Source: Betaproteobacteria bacterium
Lineage (GTDB): Bacteria > Pseudomonadota > Gammaproteobacteria > Burkholderiales > SG8-39
Direction of reading: 5' to 3'
Assembly (NCBI GenBank): GCA_009693235.1
Contig: SHXR01000022.1
Location: 1 to 57,066 of the forward strand
Length of the DNA stretch: 57,066 bases
Shown here: positions 46,296-56,923 of the stretch, one piece after another
Layout: the number at the start of each line of letters is the position of its first letter
Numbering within the stretch: the stretch's first letter is position 1
Program-made: the position numbers and the translations under genes
The notes under the pieces: generated by a model
What the model saw: the letters and a program-made list of their open reading frames with translations, nothing else
The model's database searches: none
What the model was told of the DNA's origin: nothing

Positions 46296-48986
46296 TCAAC
46301 GTTCCCAGGGCGGTGCCGCGTCGACTTGCACCGCAAGCTTGGCGATAGCCTTGTCAGCTTGCATCGCCGTGACCTTCCCTTCGTCGGCGAGCGCCTTTAA
46401 GGCAGCAACCACGATGTGGGCCCGATCCACCTCAAAGAAGCGTCGCAGATTGGCGCGAGTATCGCTCCGACCAAAGCCATCCGTCCCCAGGGAGACAAAT
46501 CGTGCCAACACATAGGGACGGATCAAGTCGGACACCGCACTGAGATAATCGGTCGCCGCAATAATGGGGGCATCGTCGCCCACAAAGCACTGCTCAACAT
46601 ATGAGACTTGCCGATTGGTCGCAGGATGCAAGCGATTGCGGCGCTCGACAGCCATTCCTTCCCGGCGCAATTCCGTATAACTGGTCACCGACCAGACATC
46701 CGCCGCGACGCCATACTCGCTTTCAAGAATCTCGGCGGCCGCCAAGGATTCGCGAAGAATCGTACCCGAACCCAACAATCGCACACGCGGCAATACCTTG
46801 CGCTCGGACTTGCGCAGCCGGTACGCACCGCGAAGAATGCCGGCGGCCGCACCGTCTGGGATCGTTGGATGCACATAGTTCTCGTTCATCACGGTGACGT
46901 AATAGAAGACATCCTCCTCGTCTTCCAGCATTCGGCGCGTACCGTCCTGGAGGATGACGGCCAGTTCGTAACCGAAGGTCGGATCAAAGGCGCGACAGGT
47001 TGGGATCGTCGCTGCGATCAGATGGCTGGTACCGTCCTCATGCTGCAAGCCCTCGCCTGACAGGGTCGTGCGACCCGCTGTTGCCCCGAGGAGGAACCCA
47101 CGCGATCGCGAGTCGGCCGCCGCCCAGATCAAATCGCCGACGCGTTGAAAGCCAAAAATGGAATAGAAAATATAGAAGGGCAACATCGGTACGCCATGGG
47201 CGCTATAACTCGTTGCCGCCGCCATCCAGGATGACAGTGCGCCCGCCTCGGTGATTCCTTCTTCGAGAATCTGTCCGTCCTTCGCTTCCTTGTAATAAAG
47301 CAGCTCTTCCTTGTCTTCCGGTTCGTAGAGCTGACCAAAGGGCGAATAGATCGCGATCTGGCGAAATAGCGACTGCATACCGAACGTGCGCGCCTCGTCG
47401 GCGACGATAGGCACGACATACTTGCCAAGCACTGGATCCTTGAGCAGCTGCGCGAGAAGCTGCACGAATACCATCGTGGTCGATTGATCGCGTCCGTTCG
47501 AACCCTCAAGGAAACGACTAAAGCTCGGCAGCCCCGGCACAGGAAGCTTTGCCGTACGGGGCGGTCGATGCGGCAGATAGCCGCCCAGCTGTGCGCGGCG
47601 AGCATGCAAATAACGCATTTCCGGCGAGCTCTCGGCGGGTCGATAGAACTTCAGGCCGGTCACGTCTTCATTCGATAGCGGAAGCGCAAACCGATCGCGA
47701 AAGGCCAGCAGCGCCTCATCGTCCATTTTCTTTTGGGTGTGCGTGGTCATTTTGCCCTGACCCCATAAACCCATGCCATAGCCCTTCTTCGTCTGGGCGA
47801 GAATGACGGTTGGCTGTCCCTTATGACTGACGGCGGCGTGATAGGCCGAATAGATCTTGACCGGGTCATGCCCACCCCGCTTCAAACGATCGATGTCGTC
47901 GTCGGTGATGCCGGCAACGAGTGCTTGCAATTCCGGATACTTGCTGAAGAAGTGCTCGCGGTTGAAGCGTCCATCGGTGGCCGCGTACGTCTGGAACTCG
48001 CCATCGACCGTCTCATGCAACCGGCGAAGAATGATGCCTTCGCGGTCGCGCGCAAACAACGGATCCCAGTCGCTGCCCCACATCAACTTTATGACGTTCC
48101 AACCGGCGCCGGCGAACAGCCCTTCCAGTTCCTGCACGATGGAGCCGTTACCCCGCACTGGTCCATCGAGACGCTGCAGATTGCAATTGACGACAAAAAT
48201 AAGATTGTCGAGCCCCTCACGCGCCGCCAGCGATAACGCAGCGAGCGCCTCCGGCTCATCCATTTCGCCATCACCGGGGAAGGCCCAGACCTTGCGACCT
48301 TCCGTTCGCTGAATGCCGCGGTGTTCGAGGTAACGCATAAAGCGCGCTTGATAAATCGCGTTCATTGGCCCAAGACCCATCGAGCCGGTAGGGAATTGCC
48401 AGAACTCGGGCATCAGCCAAGGATGCGGATAGGAAGAAAGCCCCTTGCCATGGGTTTCCCGCCGATAGTGATCGAGTTGCGATTCCTGCAGCCGCCCCTC
48501 GAGAAAGGCGCGCGCATACACGCCCGGGGCCGAATGCGGCTGAAAGTAGATGCAGTCCGCACCACCGGGTGTGTCATGCCCGCGAAAGAAATGATTGAAG
48601 CCCACCTCGAAGAGGTCCGCGGCCGAGGCAAAGCTCGCGATATGACCGCCCAACTCCGGATGAGCGCTATTCGCGCGAACGACCATGGCGAGCGCGTTCC
48701 AGCGAATGATGGAAGAGAGCCGCTGCTCGATCGTGAAATCGCCCGGAAACGGCGGTTGATCGCGGGATTCGATCGTATTGCAGTAGGGCGTATTGAAGCG
48801 CGTGCGGGTGGAGACGCCTTGCGCCGCCGCGTGCTCACTCAGGCGCTGAAGCACATAGCGAGCGCGGTCCTTGCCGGCTGCCGCCAACAAGGTTTCAAAC
48901 GCATCGATCCATTCACGCGTTTCGATCGGATCGCTGTCGAGCGATTCTCCGAAGAGGAGTTTGTTGATATCGGCAAGGTTTGTCAT
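46296..48986 (-). CDS. aceE: Pyruvate dehydrogenase E1 component (homodimeric)
   Basis: An 896-residue AceE, the thiamine-dependent first enzyme of the pyruvate dehydrogenase complex. The thiamine pyrophosphate motif is WAFPGDGEMDEPEALAAL, with the NCN end at VVNCNLQRLDGPVRGNG about 30 residues later (near 230-275). SLGSDGFGRSD-like SLGTDGFGRSDTR occurs near the C-terminus. The full length and all signature regions are intact. No aceF or lpd is in the window. The Lrp-type gene diverges upstream. Confidence 0.95.
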   Translation of the reverse strand: MTNLADINKLLFGESLDSDPIETREWIDAFETLLAAAGKDRARYVLQRLSEHAAAQGVSTRTRFNTPYCNTIESRDQPPFPGDFTIEQRLSSIIRWNALAMVVRANSAHPELGGHIASFASAADLFEVGFNHFFRGHDTPGGADCIYFQPHSAPGVYARAFLEGRLQESQLDHYRRETHGKGLSSYPHPWLMPEFWQFPTGSMGLGPMNAIYQARFMRYLEHRGIQRTEGRKVWAFPGDGEMDEPEALAALSLAAREGLDNLIFVVNCNLQRLDGPVRGNGSIVQELEGLFAGAGWNVIKLMWGSDWDPLFARDREGIILRRLHETVDGEFQTYAATDGRFNREHFFSKYPELQALVAGITDDDIDRLKRGGHDPVKIYSAYHAAVSHKGQPTVILAQTKKGYGMGLWGQGKMTTHTQKKMDDEALLAFRDRFALPLSNEDVTGLKFYRPAESSPEMRYLHARRAQLGGYLPHRPPRTAKLPVPGLPSFSRFLEGSNGRDQSTTMVFVQLLAQLLKDPVLGKYVVPIVADEARTFGMQSLFRQIAIYSPFGQLYEPEDKEELLYYKEAKDGQILEEGITEAGALSSWMAAATSYSAHGVPMLPFYIFYSIFGFQRVGDLIWAAADSRSRGFLLGATAGRTTLSGEGLQHEDGTSHLIAATIPTCRAFDPTFGYELAVILQDGTRRMLEDEEDVFYYVTVMNENYVHPTIPDGAAAGILRGAYRLRKSERKVLPRVRLLGSGTILRESLAAAEILESEYGVAADVWSVTSYTELRREGMAVERRNRLHPATNRQVSYVEQCFVGDDAPIIAATDYLSAVSDLIRPYVLARFVSLGTDGFGRSDTRANLRRFFEVDRAHIVVAALKALADEGKVTAMQADKAIAKLAVQVDAAPPWER

Positions 48987-49146
48987 TGGAGTCTTGAATA
49001 CGTATGCAGCTTAGCAAGCGGGAATTTGGAGCGCACATCCAGCGTGGAGGCTACGCCGATTCAATTAGCATATGCTTCTATTTAGGGTCACCTGCATTGT
49101 CATTTACGGCATAAAATATCGTCAACCGACAACAATAAGGCATTCT

Positions 49147-49665
49147 ATGCTTACTCGATCATTGGACCCGGTTGACTGGTTGATTCTCGAACGAATGCAA
49201 GATGATGCGCGCGTCTCCAATGTCGATCTCGCCAACGCGGTGCACTTATCGCCCTCGCCGTGTCTTTCCCGAGTACGCAAGCTAGAAGAATCAGGATTCA
49301 TTCGACGCCACGTTACGCTGCTCGATCCGGTCAAGCTAGGACTCACCGTCAGCGTATTCATCCAAGTGCGGCTGGAGAAACAAATCGAAAAATCGCTCGG
49401 CGTCTTTGAACGTGCGATCGGTGAGCGACCCGAGGTCATGGAGTGCTATCTGATGACGGGTGATTCCGACTACCTTCTTCGTGTTGTCGTATTGGATATC
49501 CCGGCGCTGGAACGCTTCATCGTCGATTTTCTATCCAGAATTCCGGGCGTCGGCAACATTCAGTCGAGCTTCGCACTGAAGCAGGTGAAATACCAGACCG
49601 CGCTGCCTCTGGAGAGCATCAAGCCGCGCCCGCAGGCACGCCGACCAGGTACGAAAAAACGCTAA
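49147..49665 (+). CDS. Lrp/AsnC family transcription regulator
   Basis: About 172 residues from ATG 49147: [20 protein letters not shown], then [20 protein letters not shown] and [21 protein letters not shown], the AsnC-type winged helix (residues about 6-65). An RAM ligand domain follows ([17 protein letters not shown] to [14 protein letters not shown]). An earlier in-frame ATG at 49072 reads through non-conserved sequence. It diverges from aceE, so it may control it. AT-rich sequence with TAAAAT lies 30 bases upstream. Confidence 0.85.
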   Translation: MLTRSLDPVDWLILERMQDDARVSNVDLANAVHLSPSPCLSRVRKLEESGFIRRHVTLLDPVKLGLTVSVFIQVRLEKQIEKSLGVFERAIGERPEVMECYLMTGDSDYLLRVVVLDIPALERFIVDFLSRIPGVGNIQSSFALKQVKYQTALPLESIKPRPQARRPGTKKR

Positions 49666-49687
49666 CCCAATCGACCAGTCGTGCTCG

Positions 49688-51502
49688 TCATTCGACGGTC
49701 ACGGACTTGGCCAGGTTGCGCGGTTTGTCCACATCGGTGCCTCTTGCGCAGGCGGTGTGATAGGCGAGCAATTGCAACGGCACAACATGCAAGATGGGCG
49801 ACAAGGCCCCGTAGTGCTCGGGCATGCGAATAACGTGAATGCCCTCGGCGCTTGAGATGTGCGAATCGGCGTCAGCAAAAACGTACAACTGACCGCCGCG
49901 TGCACGAACCTCCTGCATGTTCGACTTCAGCTTTTCAATCAGGTCGTCGTTGGGTGCCACGGTGACCACCGGCATCTCGTTGGTCACCAGCGCCAACGGC
50001 CCATGTTTCAACTCACCGGCCGGATAAGCTTCCGCATGGATATACGAAATTTCCTTGAGCTTCAGCGCACCTTCCAGCGCAATCGGATAGTGATGCCCGC
50101 GACCGAGGAACAAGGCGTTTTCCATCTTTGCGAAGTCGCCGGCCCAAGCAATGATTTGCGGCTCCAGCGCGAGAACACTTTGAATCGCCTTCGGAAGATG
50201 ACGTAGATTCCGCATGGCAGCGGCTTCATTACCCTCATTCAAATGACCACGATGCTTAGCCAACGCCATCGCTAACAGGAAGAGCGCGACGAGCTGCGTC
50301 GTAAAGGCCTTAGTCGAGGCAACACCGATCTCCGGCCCGGCATGCGTGAGGTACTTCAAGCGGGTGAGACGAACCATTGCGCTTGATGCGACATTACAGA
50401 TCGCGAGGGTCTTGTCCATTCCCAACGACTGAGCATGCTTGAGTGCCGCCATTGTATCGGCGGTTTCACCGGACTGCGAGATCACGATCACGAGCGTGCG
50501 TGGATTCGGTACGCTCTCGCGATAACGATACTCGCTCGCGATCTCCACCTGCGTCGGCAATTTCGCAATGGCTTCAAACCAGTACTTGGCGGTGAGCCCC
50601 GAGTAGTAACTCGTGCCGCAAGCAAGGATGAGTGCAGAATCGATCTCGCGAAATATTTTCGGTGCCGCGGCTCCGAACAATTCTGGCATGACGCGATCGA
50701 CACCTTCCAGTGTGTCGGCGACTGCGCGCGGCTGCTCGAAAATCTCTTTTTGCATGTAGTGCCGATAGGGTCCTAATTCAGCACCGCCCGTTCCGGCATC
50801 GACCGTTCGCACTTCTCGTACGACCGGCGCACCACTTTGGTCGACGATCTTGTGCGAGGCGAGCTGGAGATCAACCACATCCCCTTCCTCGAGGTAGATG
50901 ATCTGATTGGTTGTTCCAGTCAGCGCCATCGCGTCCGAGGCGAGAAAGTTTTCGCCCTTACCGACACCGACGACCAGGGGACTGCCGAAGCGGGCACCCA
51001 CGACACGATTCGGCTCATCCTTGCAAAACACTGCAATCGCATAGGCGCCGTTGAGTCGCTTGACTGCGCGCTGCACGGTGCGAAACAGGTCGCCGTCGTA
51101 TTCGTGGTTGATCAGATGCGCGACCACTTCGGTGTCGGTCTGACTATCGAACTTGAATCCGCGCGCCTTGAGTTCATCGCGCAGCTCTTCATAGTTTTCG
51201 ATAATGCCGTTGTGGACGAGCGCGATGCGATCGCCTGAAAAGTGCGGGTGCGCGTTGGCGGTAACCGGGGCACCATGCGTCGCCCAGCGAGTATGGGAAA
51301 TCCCAATCACACCGGCAAACTTCGTCGCGGTCACTTCGCGGTCGAGCTCAGCGACGCGGGACACGCTGCGGGCGCGCTTCAACCCTTGATCATAGACGGC
51401 CACGCCGCAGGAATCGTAGCCGCGGTACTCCAACCGACGAAGGCCTTCAATCAATACGGGAACAATATTGCGTGTAGCGATGGCACCGACGATTCCGCAC
51501 AT
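49688..51502 (-). CDS. glmS: Glucosamine-fructose-6-phosphate aminotransferase
   Basis: A 604-residue GlmS, which makes glucosamine 6-phosphate from fructose 6-phosphate and glutamine. Cys2 in MCGIVGAIA is the glutaminase nucleophile, the N-domain has [13 protein letters not shown], and the isomerase half has two SIS domains ([20 protein letters not shown] and [36 protein letters not shown]). It ends KSVTVE, as in the family. It follows glmU by 20 bases. No glmS ribozyme or other structure is evident. Confidence 0.97.
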   Translation of the reverse strand: MCGIVGAIATRNIVPVLIEGLRRLEYRGYDSCGVAVYDQGLKRARSVSRVAELDREVTATKFAGVIGISHTRWATHGAPVTANAHPHFSGDRIALVHNGIIENYEELRDELKARGFKFDSQTDTEVVAHLINHEYDGDLFRTVQRAVKRLNGAYAIAVFCKDEPNRVVGARFGSPLVVGVGKGENFLASDAMALTGTTNQIIYLEEGDVVDLQLASHKIVDQSGAPVVREVRTVDAGTGGAELGPYRHYMQKEIFEQPRAVADTLEGVDRVMPELFGAAAPKIFREIDSALILACGTSYYSGLTAKYWFEAIAKLPTQVEIASEYRYRESVPNPRTLVIVISQSGETADTMAALKHAQSLGMDKTLAICNVASSAMVRLTRLKYLTHAGPEIGVASTKAFTTQLVALFLLAMALAKHRGHLNEGNEAAAMRNLRHLPKAIQSVLALEPQIIAWAGDFAKMENALFLGRGHHYPIALEGALKLKEISYIHAEAYPAGELKHGPLALVTNEMPVVTVAPNDDLIEKLKSNMQEVRARGGQLYVFADADSHISSAEGIHVIRMPEHYGALSPILHVVPLQLLAYHTACARGTDVDKPRNLAKSVTVE

Positions 51503-51522
51503 CTGTTGAATATCCTTCTAGG

Positions 51523-52902
51523 TCACCGTGACGGCGACTTCTTGGTTGGCCGCTGCCAATTTTCAATCGTTGATTGGCGAACTCGGGTGATCGTGAGCTT
51601 GCCGGCGGGAGCGTCTTTGGTGAGCGTGGTCCCCGCCCCAAGTGTTGCGTTCTTGCCGACTCGCACGGGTGCAACGAGTTGGCAGTCGGAGCCGATAAAG
51701 GCGCCATCCTCGATGATGGTCCGATGTTTGTTGGCGCCGTCGTAGTTGCAGACGATGGTGCCGGCACCGACGTTGACACCGCTCCCGATTTCCGTGTCAC
51801 CGATGTACGCGTGATGATTGGCTTTGGAACCCAAGCCGATCTGGCTCGCCTTGACTTCGACGAAATTGCCGAGATGCACTTCCTTGCCAATGGTAGAGGC
51901 GGGACGAATACGGGTATAGGGACCAATGCGGCACGATGCCCCGATCGTTGAGTCTTCCGCATAAGTGAATGCGAGTATCTGCGTATCGGCGGCGACCGAC
52001 ACATTCCGTAGCACGCAATTCGGGCCAATCGAGACGCCATTAGCCAGCTCCACGCGGCCCTCGAAGACGCAATTAACGTCGATTAATACATCGCGCCCGC
52101 AGATCAAGTCGCCACGAACATCGATGCGCTCGGGGTCCATGAGGCCCACCCCTTGCGCCAACAACTTTTGGGCATTGACGCGCTGGAAGCGGCGCTCAAG
52201 TTCGACCAACTGCGCTCGGCTGTTGACGCCAAGTGTTTCCCACACATGATCGGGTTGGACGCCTGCGACCGGGCAACCTTCATCGAACGCCAGTTTGACC
52301 ACATCGGTAAGGTAATACTCGCCTTGCGCATTGTTGGGCGTGAGCGCGCCTAGCCACTTGCGAAGCTGCGTCGTTCCCGCGACCATGATGCCGACGTTAA
52401 CTTCCTTCACCGCAAGTTCGGCCGGTAGCGCGTCGCGATGCTCGACGATGCGCGATACCAATCCTTCGCGCCGAATCACTCGACCATAGCCGGTTGGGTT
52501 GTCGAGTTCTACCGTAAGGAGCGCAAGCCCGCCATCGGCCGCGTTGATCAGCCGGCTCAGCGTATTTTGCTGTATGAGGGGAACGTCACCGTAGAGAATT
52601 AGCGTGGGCCATCGATCGTCGAGAAATGGCGCTGCCTGCTGTACCGCATGGCCGGTTCCGGACTGCGGCTCCTGTTTCACCCAGGTGATCGGCGCTGATG
52701 ACGGCTGCGGATTCGTCTCAAACTTGGCACGAACAGCTTCACCGCCAGACCTGTACACAACGATGATGCGCTGCGCTTTGATGGATTGTGCGGCGCTGAT
52801 GACATGAGCCAGCAGCGGACGCCCCGCCAACAGGTGCAAGACCTTGGGCAGGTTCGAGTGCATGCGCGTGCCTTGCCCGGCAGCGAGAATGACGACGTTC
52901 AT
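51523..52902 (-). CDS. glmU: Bifunctional GlmU (GlcN-1-P acetyltransferase / GlcNAc-1-P uridyltransferase)
   Basis: A 459-residue GlmU. The N-terminal pyrophosphorylase domain has [24 protein letters not shown] (residues 4-27) with the activating Lys. The C-terminal part is a left-handed beta-helix of hexapeptide repeats ([26 protein letters not shown] to [40 protein letters not shown]). It makes UDP-GlcNAc for peptidoglycan and lipid A. With glmS it forms a pathway operon. Intact. Confidence 0.96.
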   Translation of the reverse strand: MNVVILAAGQGTRMHSNLPKVLHLLAGRPLLAHVISAAQSIKAQRIIVVYRSGGEAVRAKFETNPQPSSAPITWVKQEPQSGTGHAVQQAAPFLDDRWPTLILYGDVPLIQQNTLSRLINAADGGLALLTVELDNPTGYGRVIRREGLVSRIVEHRDALPAELAVKEVNVGIMVAGTTQLRKWLGALTPNNAQGEYYLTDVVKLAFDEGCPVAGVQPDHVWETLGVNSRAQLVELERRFQRVNAQKLLAQGVGLMDPERIDVRGDLICGRDVLIDVNCVFEGRVELANGVSIGPNCVLRNVSVAADTQILAFTYAEDSTIGASCRIGPYTRIRPASTIGKEVHLGNFVEVKASQIGLGSKANHHAYIGDTEIGSGVNVGAGTIVCNYDGANKHRTIIEDGAFIGSDCQLVAPVRVGKNATLGAGTTLTKDAPAGKLTITRVRQSTIENWQRPTKKSPSR

Positions 52903-53030
52903 GGAGGACGAAGCAAAGAAGGGATCTGGATTTTACAGACGCATCGCTGACAGTTTCCAGGGAATGCTGGGAAATTCACACGTTTGCTAGACTCGATCGC
53001 ATCGCCCACCCGGTCCGAGGGAGACATCCA

Positions 53031-54047
53031 ATGATTCGTACAATATGGTTCTTCACCTGCATCGCGCTGATCGCCCCGATTTCAACCTAAGCCCAAGACC
53101 AATGCAAGAGTCGTGGCGATCTGGACGCCTTGTATTGCGATGAAAACGGCGATCTCGTTGCTGATGCACCGAAGGACCCAAAGAGGCTCAAGAACCCATC
53201 TACCCTGGTTTTCACCTACACGCCGGTCGAAGACCCGGCTGTCTATGAGACGATATTCCGTCCGTTCACCGAGTACCTTGCCTAGTGTACGGCCAAGCGA
53301 GTCGTGTTTTATCAGGTGCAATCCAACGCAGCGGAGATCGAAGCAATGCGCTCGGGGCGATTACACGTCGGTGGATTTTCCACTGGACCCACCAATTTCG
53401 CGGTGAACATTGCAGGGGCGGTCCCGTTTGCGGTCAAGGGGGACGAAAAAGAACTGCAGGGTTACAACCTCATCATGATTGTGAGGAAAGACAGTGCGTT
53501 CCATCAGCTGGCTGACCTCAAGGGCAAGAAAGTTGCGCACACGTCGCCCTCTTCGAACTCCGGGAATCTGGCGCCAAGAACCCTCTTTCCCCCGCTCGGC
53601 TTGGTGCCTGATCAGGACTACAAGGTCTTGTACTCGGGCAAGCACGATCAATCGATCAAGGGTGCCGGCACCGGCGACTATGACGCCGCGCCGGTCGCCT
53701 CCGATGTATTCAAGCGGATAGCCGCACGCGGCGAGATCAAAGACGACGATTTTCGCGTGATCTACCGAAGCGAAATGTTCCCGACATCGTCTTTTGCGTA
53801 TGCGCATGACCTCGAGCCGACGTTGCGCGACAAAATGCTGAAGTGCTTCTACGACTATCGATTTACCGCCGAGATGAAAAAAGCGTTTGATGGGGCGGAT
53901 CTATTTTTCCCGATTACCTACAAAAAGGACTGGGAGATCGTTCGCAAAGTCGCCGAATCGAGCGGCGAGAAATTCAATCGCACTGCCTTCGAGGATCTCG
54001 CCAAGAAAGAGGCGGATGCAACGGCGAGGAAAGCAGCCAAGAAATAG
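53031..54047 (+). pseudogene. phnD: PhnD-type phosphonate-binding protein with two in-frame stops
   Basis: The frame from ATG 53031 reads MIRTIWFFTCIALIAPIST, then TAA (53088-53090), AQDQCKSRGDLDALYCDENG to FRPFTEYLA, then TAG (53283-53285), and CTAKRVVFYQVQSNAAEIEA to a C-terminus ending ATARKAAKK. No frame shift occurs in 339 codons. The rest fits PhnD-like phosphate/phosphonate-binding proteins (GGFSTGPTNFAVNIAGAVPF, KGKKVAHTSPSSNSGNLAPR). The stops truncate the signal region and the first domain. Reassigned stop codons are unlikely because metK, ahcY and trmL end in TAG. Confidence 0.85.
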
Positions 54048-54077
54048 CGTGCAACGATTCCCCTATCGGTGGTCCGA

Positions 54078-54842
54078 ATGAACACACCCGCGGCCCTCGC
54101 GATCCGCGGACTCACCAAGGAATACGTTACCGGCAAGCCGGTTCTGCGGGGGATCGATCTCGATTTCGCGCCACAGGGCATCACCGCGATAATCGGACCA
54201 TCGGGCACCGGCAAATCAACCCTGATTCGGTGTATCAATCGACTCATCGAACCGACTGCCGGCACCATCCGGTTCGGTGACGTCGACCTCGCACAGTTGC
54301 GCAAACATGACCTGCGGATGGTGCGCCGCACCATTGGCATGGTCTTCCAGGAGTACAACCTGGTGGAGCGTCTGACGGTGATCAAGAATGTCCTTTGCGG
54401 GCGCTTAGGTTACGTTTCGCCTTGGCGGGCGTGGCTGCGCAAATTTCCGCAAACGGACGTCGATCACGCCTTTGAGTTGCTCGACATCGTGGGACTCGCC
54501 ACCTTCGCCCACGCCCGCGCTGATAGCCTATCAGGTGGGCAGCGCCAACGCGTTGGGATAGCGCGCGCCGTCATGCAGCAACCGCGCCTTCTCCTCGCCG
54601 ATGAACCCACGTCGTCTCTTGATCCGAAAACATCGGTCGAGATCATGAACTTGTTGCGTTCACTTTCGGCGTCTCACGCATTCCCAGTGATCGTCAACAT
54701 TCATAACGTCGAGTTGGCCCGCCGATTCGCCGATCGCGTGGTCGGAATGACCGGCGGACGGCTCGTGTTTGATGGCCCACCGGAAAACTTAAGTGATGCA
54801 ATGCTGAAGTCGATCTACGGCGGCGAGGACTGGCTCGGATGA
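54078..54842 (+). CDS. phnC: Phosphonate-type ABC transporter ATPase
   Basis: About 254 residues from ATG 54078. Walker A is [11 protein letters not shown] (about 40-50), the Q-loop [11 protein letters not shown], the signature [15 protein letters not shown] and Walker [14 protein letters not shown]. The PhnC-type [16 protein letters not shown] insertion is present. It energises import of phosphonates, phosphite or phosphate esters with PhnD and PhnE. The stop overlaps the next ATG by four bases. The gene is intact although its partners are not. Confidence 0.88.
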   Translation: MNTPAALAIRGLTKEYVTGKPVLRGIDLDFAPQGITAIIGPSGTGKSTLIRCINRLIEPTAGTIRFGDVDLAQLRKHDLRMVRRTIGMVFQEYNLVERLTVIKNVLCGRLGYVSPWRAWLRKFPQTDVDHAFELLDIVGLATFAHARADSLSGGQRQRVGIARAVMQQPRLLLADEPTSSLDPKTSVEIMNLLRSLSASHAFPVIVNIHNVELARRFADRVVGMTGGRLVFDGPPENLSDAMLKSIYGGEDWLG

Positions 54843-55630
54843 GTGCAACCGCGGCAGCCGGACGTAACGCCTTTCCGGCGAACACCTGGACCCGTCTTGG
54901 CTGGATACCCTTCGTTGCGTACTTGTTATATGCCGCATCGCATCTCGATTTGTCATGGCAACGATTTGCGTCCGGCACCCTCCATGGCGCGAAGTTCGTT
55001 GCGCGCCTCTTTCCCCCTGACCTATCGAAGACCGATCTGCTCGTTCGTGGCATGGTCGAGAGCCTGCAAATCGCTGTGCTCGCATCGGTGCTAGGAGCGA
55101 TCATTTCGCTACCGATTTCGCTGATGGCCGCGAGAAATCTCATGCCCACGTGGGTCTCGTGGCCCGCGCGGGTAATCATGGTCGTGTGCCGATCATTTCA
55201 CCCAATGATCGTCGCGATCCTGTTCGTCAAAGCGGTTGGTTTTGGCGCCCTGGCAGGAATTCTTGCACTCACCGTTGCATCCGTGGGATTTCTCGGCAAG
55301 CTGTTCACCGAAGCGATCGAAGAGATTTCGTTAAAGCAAGTCGAATCAATTCGTGCGACCGGTGCACCGTTCATGTCGATCGTGACATTTGCAGTCGTGC
55401 CGCAGGTCTTTGCGCGCTTCGTTGGTTTCATCGCCTACGAGACCGACGCGAATCTTCGCAACTCAACCATGGTGGGCATCGTTGGCGCGGGAGGCATCGG
55501 CGGAACACTCTTTGCCGCATTTCAACGCTTTGACTACGATTTAGTTTGCACCATTGTTCTCACTATAATCGCCCTCATCATGATCGGCGAGGTATTGACG
55601 ATACGCATCAAACGCGTATTCAAGGTATGA
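54839..55630 (+). CDS. phnE: Phosphonate-type ABC permease PhnE (first copy)
   Basis: A 263-residue permease with about six helices. The EAA-like loop is in [67 protein letters not shown]. The G-A-G-G-I-G region is standard for PhnE. It overlaps phnC at ATGA and its stop overlaps the next ATG at 55627-55630. Intact. Confidence 0.85.
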   Translation: MSATAAAGRNAFPANTWTRLGWIPFVAYLLYAASHLDLSWQRFASGTLHGAKFVARLFPPDLSKTDLLVRGMVESLQIAVLASVLGAIISLPISLMAARNLMPTWVSWPARVIMVVCRSFHPMIVAILFVKAVGFGALAGILALTVASVGFLGKLFTEAIEEISLKQVESIRATGAPFMSIVTFAVVPQVFARFVGFIAYETDANLRNSTMVGIVGAGGIGGTLFAAFQRFDYDLVCTIVLTIIALIMIGEVLTIRIKRVFKV

Positions 55631-56442
55631 GACCTACCGGGGGGCGCCGCCATTGATCGCGAATGGCGTCGCTTTACGCGCGCGGAGCGTCTGGCACGCT
55701 TCGTCACCTATTTCTGTGTGGTGCTCGCCATCGTTCTGTCGTTGCAGACGGTCGAAATCATTCCTGAGTTCATCATCGATGCACCGGAACAGATCGCCGA
55801 CATGTTGCAGCGCATGTGGCCGATCGCGTGGGGCTTCTATCCGGAGGGGGTGCATGAGGCCCTGCTCGATTCGATTCACATCGCGACCATGGGCACCGTG
55901 CTCGCCGTGTTGATGGCGATTCCGATCGCGTTCCTGTCAGCACGCAATGTAACCCACAATGTGTGGCTCAATTATTTCGGCAAGTTGATACTCGTGTCAT
56001 CGCGATCGGTCAACACTTCGATATGGGCGTTATTTTTTGTCGCGGTGTTTGGTCCGGGCGCGCTCGCCGAAACGCTCGCGATTGCCTTTCATTCAATTGG
56101 ATTTACTGGGAAGTTACTTTCCGAAGCACTGGAAGAAGCGCATCCAGGCACCATTGAAGCGCTCGAAGCAAGCGGTGCGCCGTGTGGCTATCGATCGCAC
56201 TTAAAGGCTTCTGGCCACAGGTAAAACCGGCGTTTTGGGCGATCGTTCTGTTTCGCTGGGACATCAACGTTCGCGAGTCCGCGGTACTTGGACTGGTCGG
56301 TGCCGGCGGCATTGGGATGGCACTCGATACGGCGCTCAATCTGTTTCAGTGGCCTCGTGTTGCGACAATTCTCGCTGCCATCCTCGCAGTTGTAATCATC
56401 GCCGAGATCGCGGTAACCTTCATTCGTCAACGCGTGATCTAA
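55627..56442 (+). pseudogene. phnE: Phosphonate-type ABC permease PhnE (second copy), two frameshifts
   Basis: ATG 55627 gives MRPTGG and then fails because the G run at 55639-55644 has six G; five would continue as TGGAAIDREWRRFTRAERLARFV, the family N-terminus. The second frame runs through FCVVLAIVLSLQTVEIIPEF and SARNVTHNVWLNYFGKLILVSSRSVNTSIWAL to LEEAHPGTIEALEASGA. A one-base loss near 56178-56182 then shifts to VWLSIALKGFWPQVKPAFWAIVLFRWDINVRESAVLGLVGAGGIGMAL. Two independent breaks make it non-functional. Confidence 0.8.
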
Positions 56443-56488
56443 AAAAATGCGTCCCGAGATAGAGGGTTGGCAAACGGAGGATATTGCG

Positions 56489-56803
56489 ATGGTTACTTTA
56501 AGAGAAATCGCTGCAGTTGCGGCGTTCACGGCATTGTTAGCAGCGCCGGTCAGTGCGGCCGATGTATTCAAGTGGGTCGATGCAAATGGGGTCACCTATT
56601 ACTCAGACTCGGCTCCCGAAGGTCAGGCTGTGCAGAAAATGCCGCCCGGACTTTCGAAATTGACCGTCATTCCTTCAGCCAAATTCGTCACGCCACCAAC
56701 GACCGTATCGCGAAGCGCAGAGCAACGACCGGTAACGCCTATTAGCGCTGACCGTAGCACGGAATCTGGCGAAGCAGAGAAGCTCGCCGAGTGGCGTGCT
56801 TAA
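56489..56803 (+). pseudogene. DUF4124 exported protein, possibly truncated by a stop
   Basis: ATG 56489 with CGGAGG upstream opens a signal peptide (MVTLREIAAVAAFTALLAAPVSA) and a DUF4124 domain: ADVFKWVDANGVTYYSDSAPEGQAVQKM. The frame stops at TAA 56801-56803 (EWRA). In the same frame beyond it the sequence reads CETERWADCNDRRALYARYGTMADG and then a Gly run, ending at TAA 56921-56923. That stretch looks coding, and resembles the Cys-containing end of this family, so the first TAA is probably a nonsense change (for example CAA). The last stop is also the edge of an inserted IS. Confidence 0.6.
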
Positions 56804-56888
56804 TGCGAAACGGAACGATGGGCAGATTGCAACGACCGTCGCGCGCTCTACGCCAGATATGGAACCATGGCCGATGGCTTTGGGGGTG

Positions 56889-56910
56889 GTGGTGGCCGAC
56901 GGCCACCACG
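56889..56910. repeat. Hairpin GGTGGTGGCC / GGCCACCAC
   Basis: GTGGTGGCC and GGCCACCAC pair perfectly around GAC, near the end of the DUF4124 reading frame and 13 bases before the IS end. No T-run follows. It encodes a glycine/arginine stretch in the DUF4124 frame, so it may be coincidental. Confidence 0.3.
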
Positions 56911-56923
56911 CCTTCTCCCCTAA

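Noticed and set aside
53088..53285. Stop-codon reassignment or readthrough (phnD TAA/TAG, lhr TAG read as sense)
   Set aside because: Intact genes such as trmL, metK and ahcY end in TAG, and several others use TAA, with no coding-like sequence beyond. The extra stops occur only in genes that look damaged.
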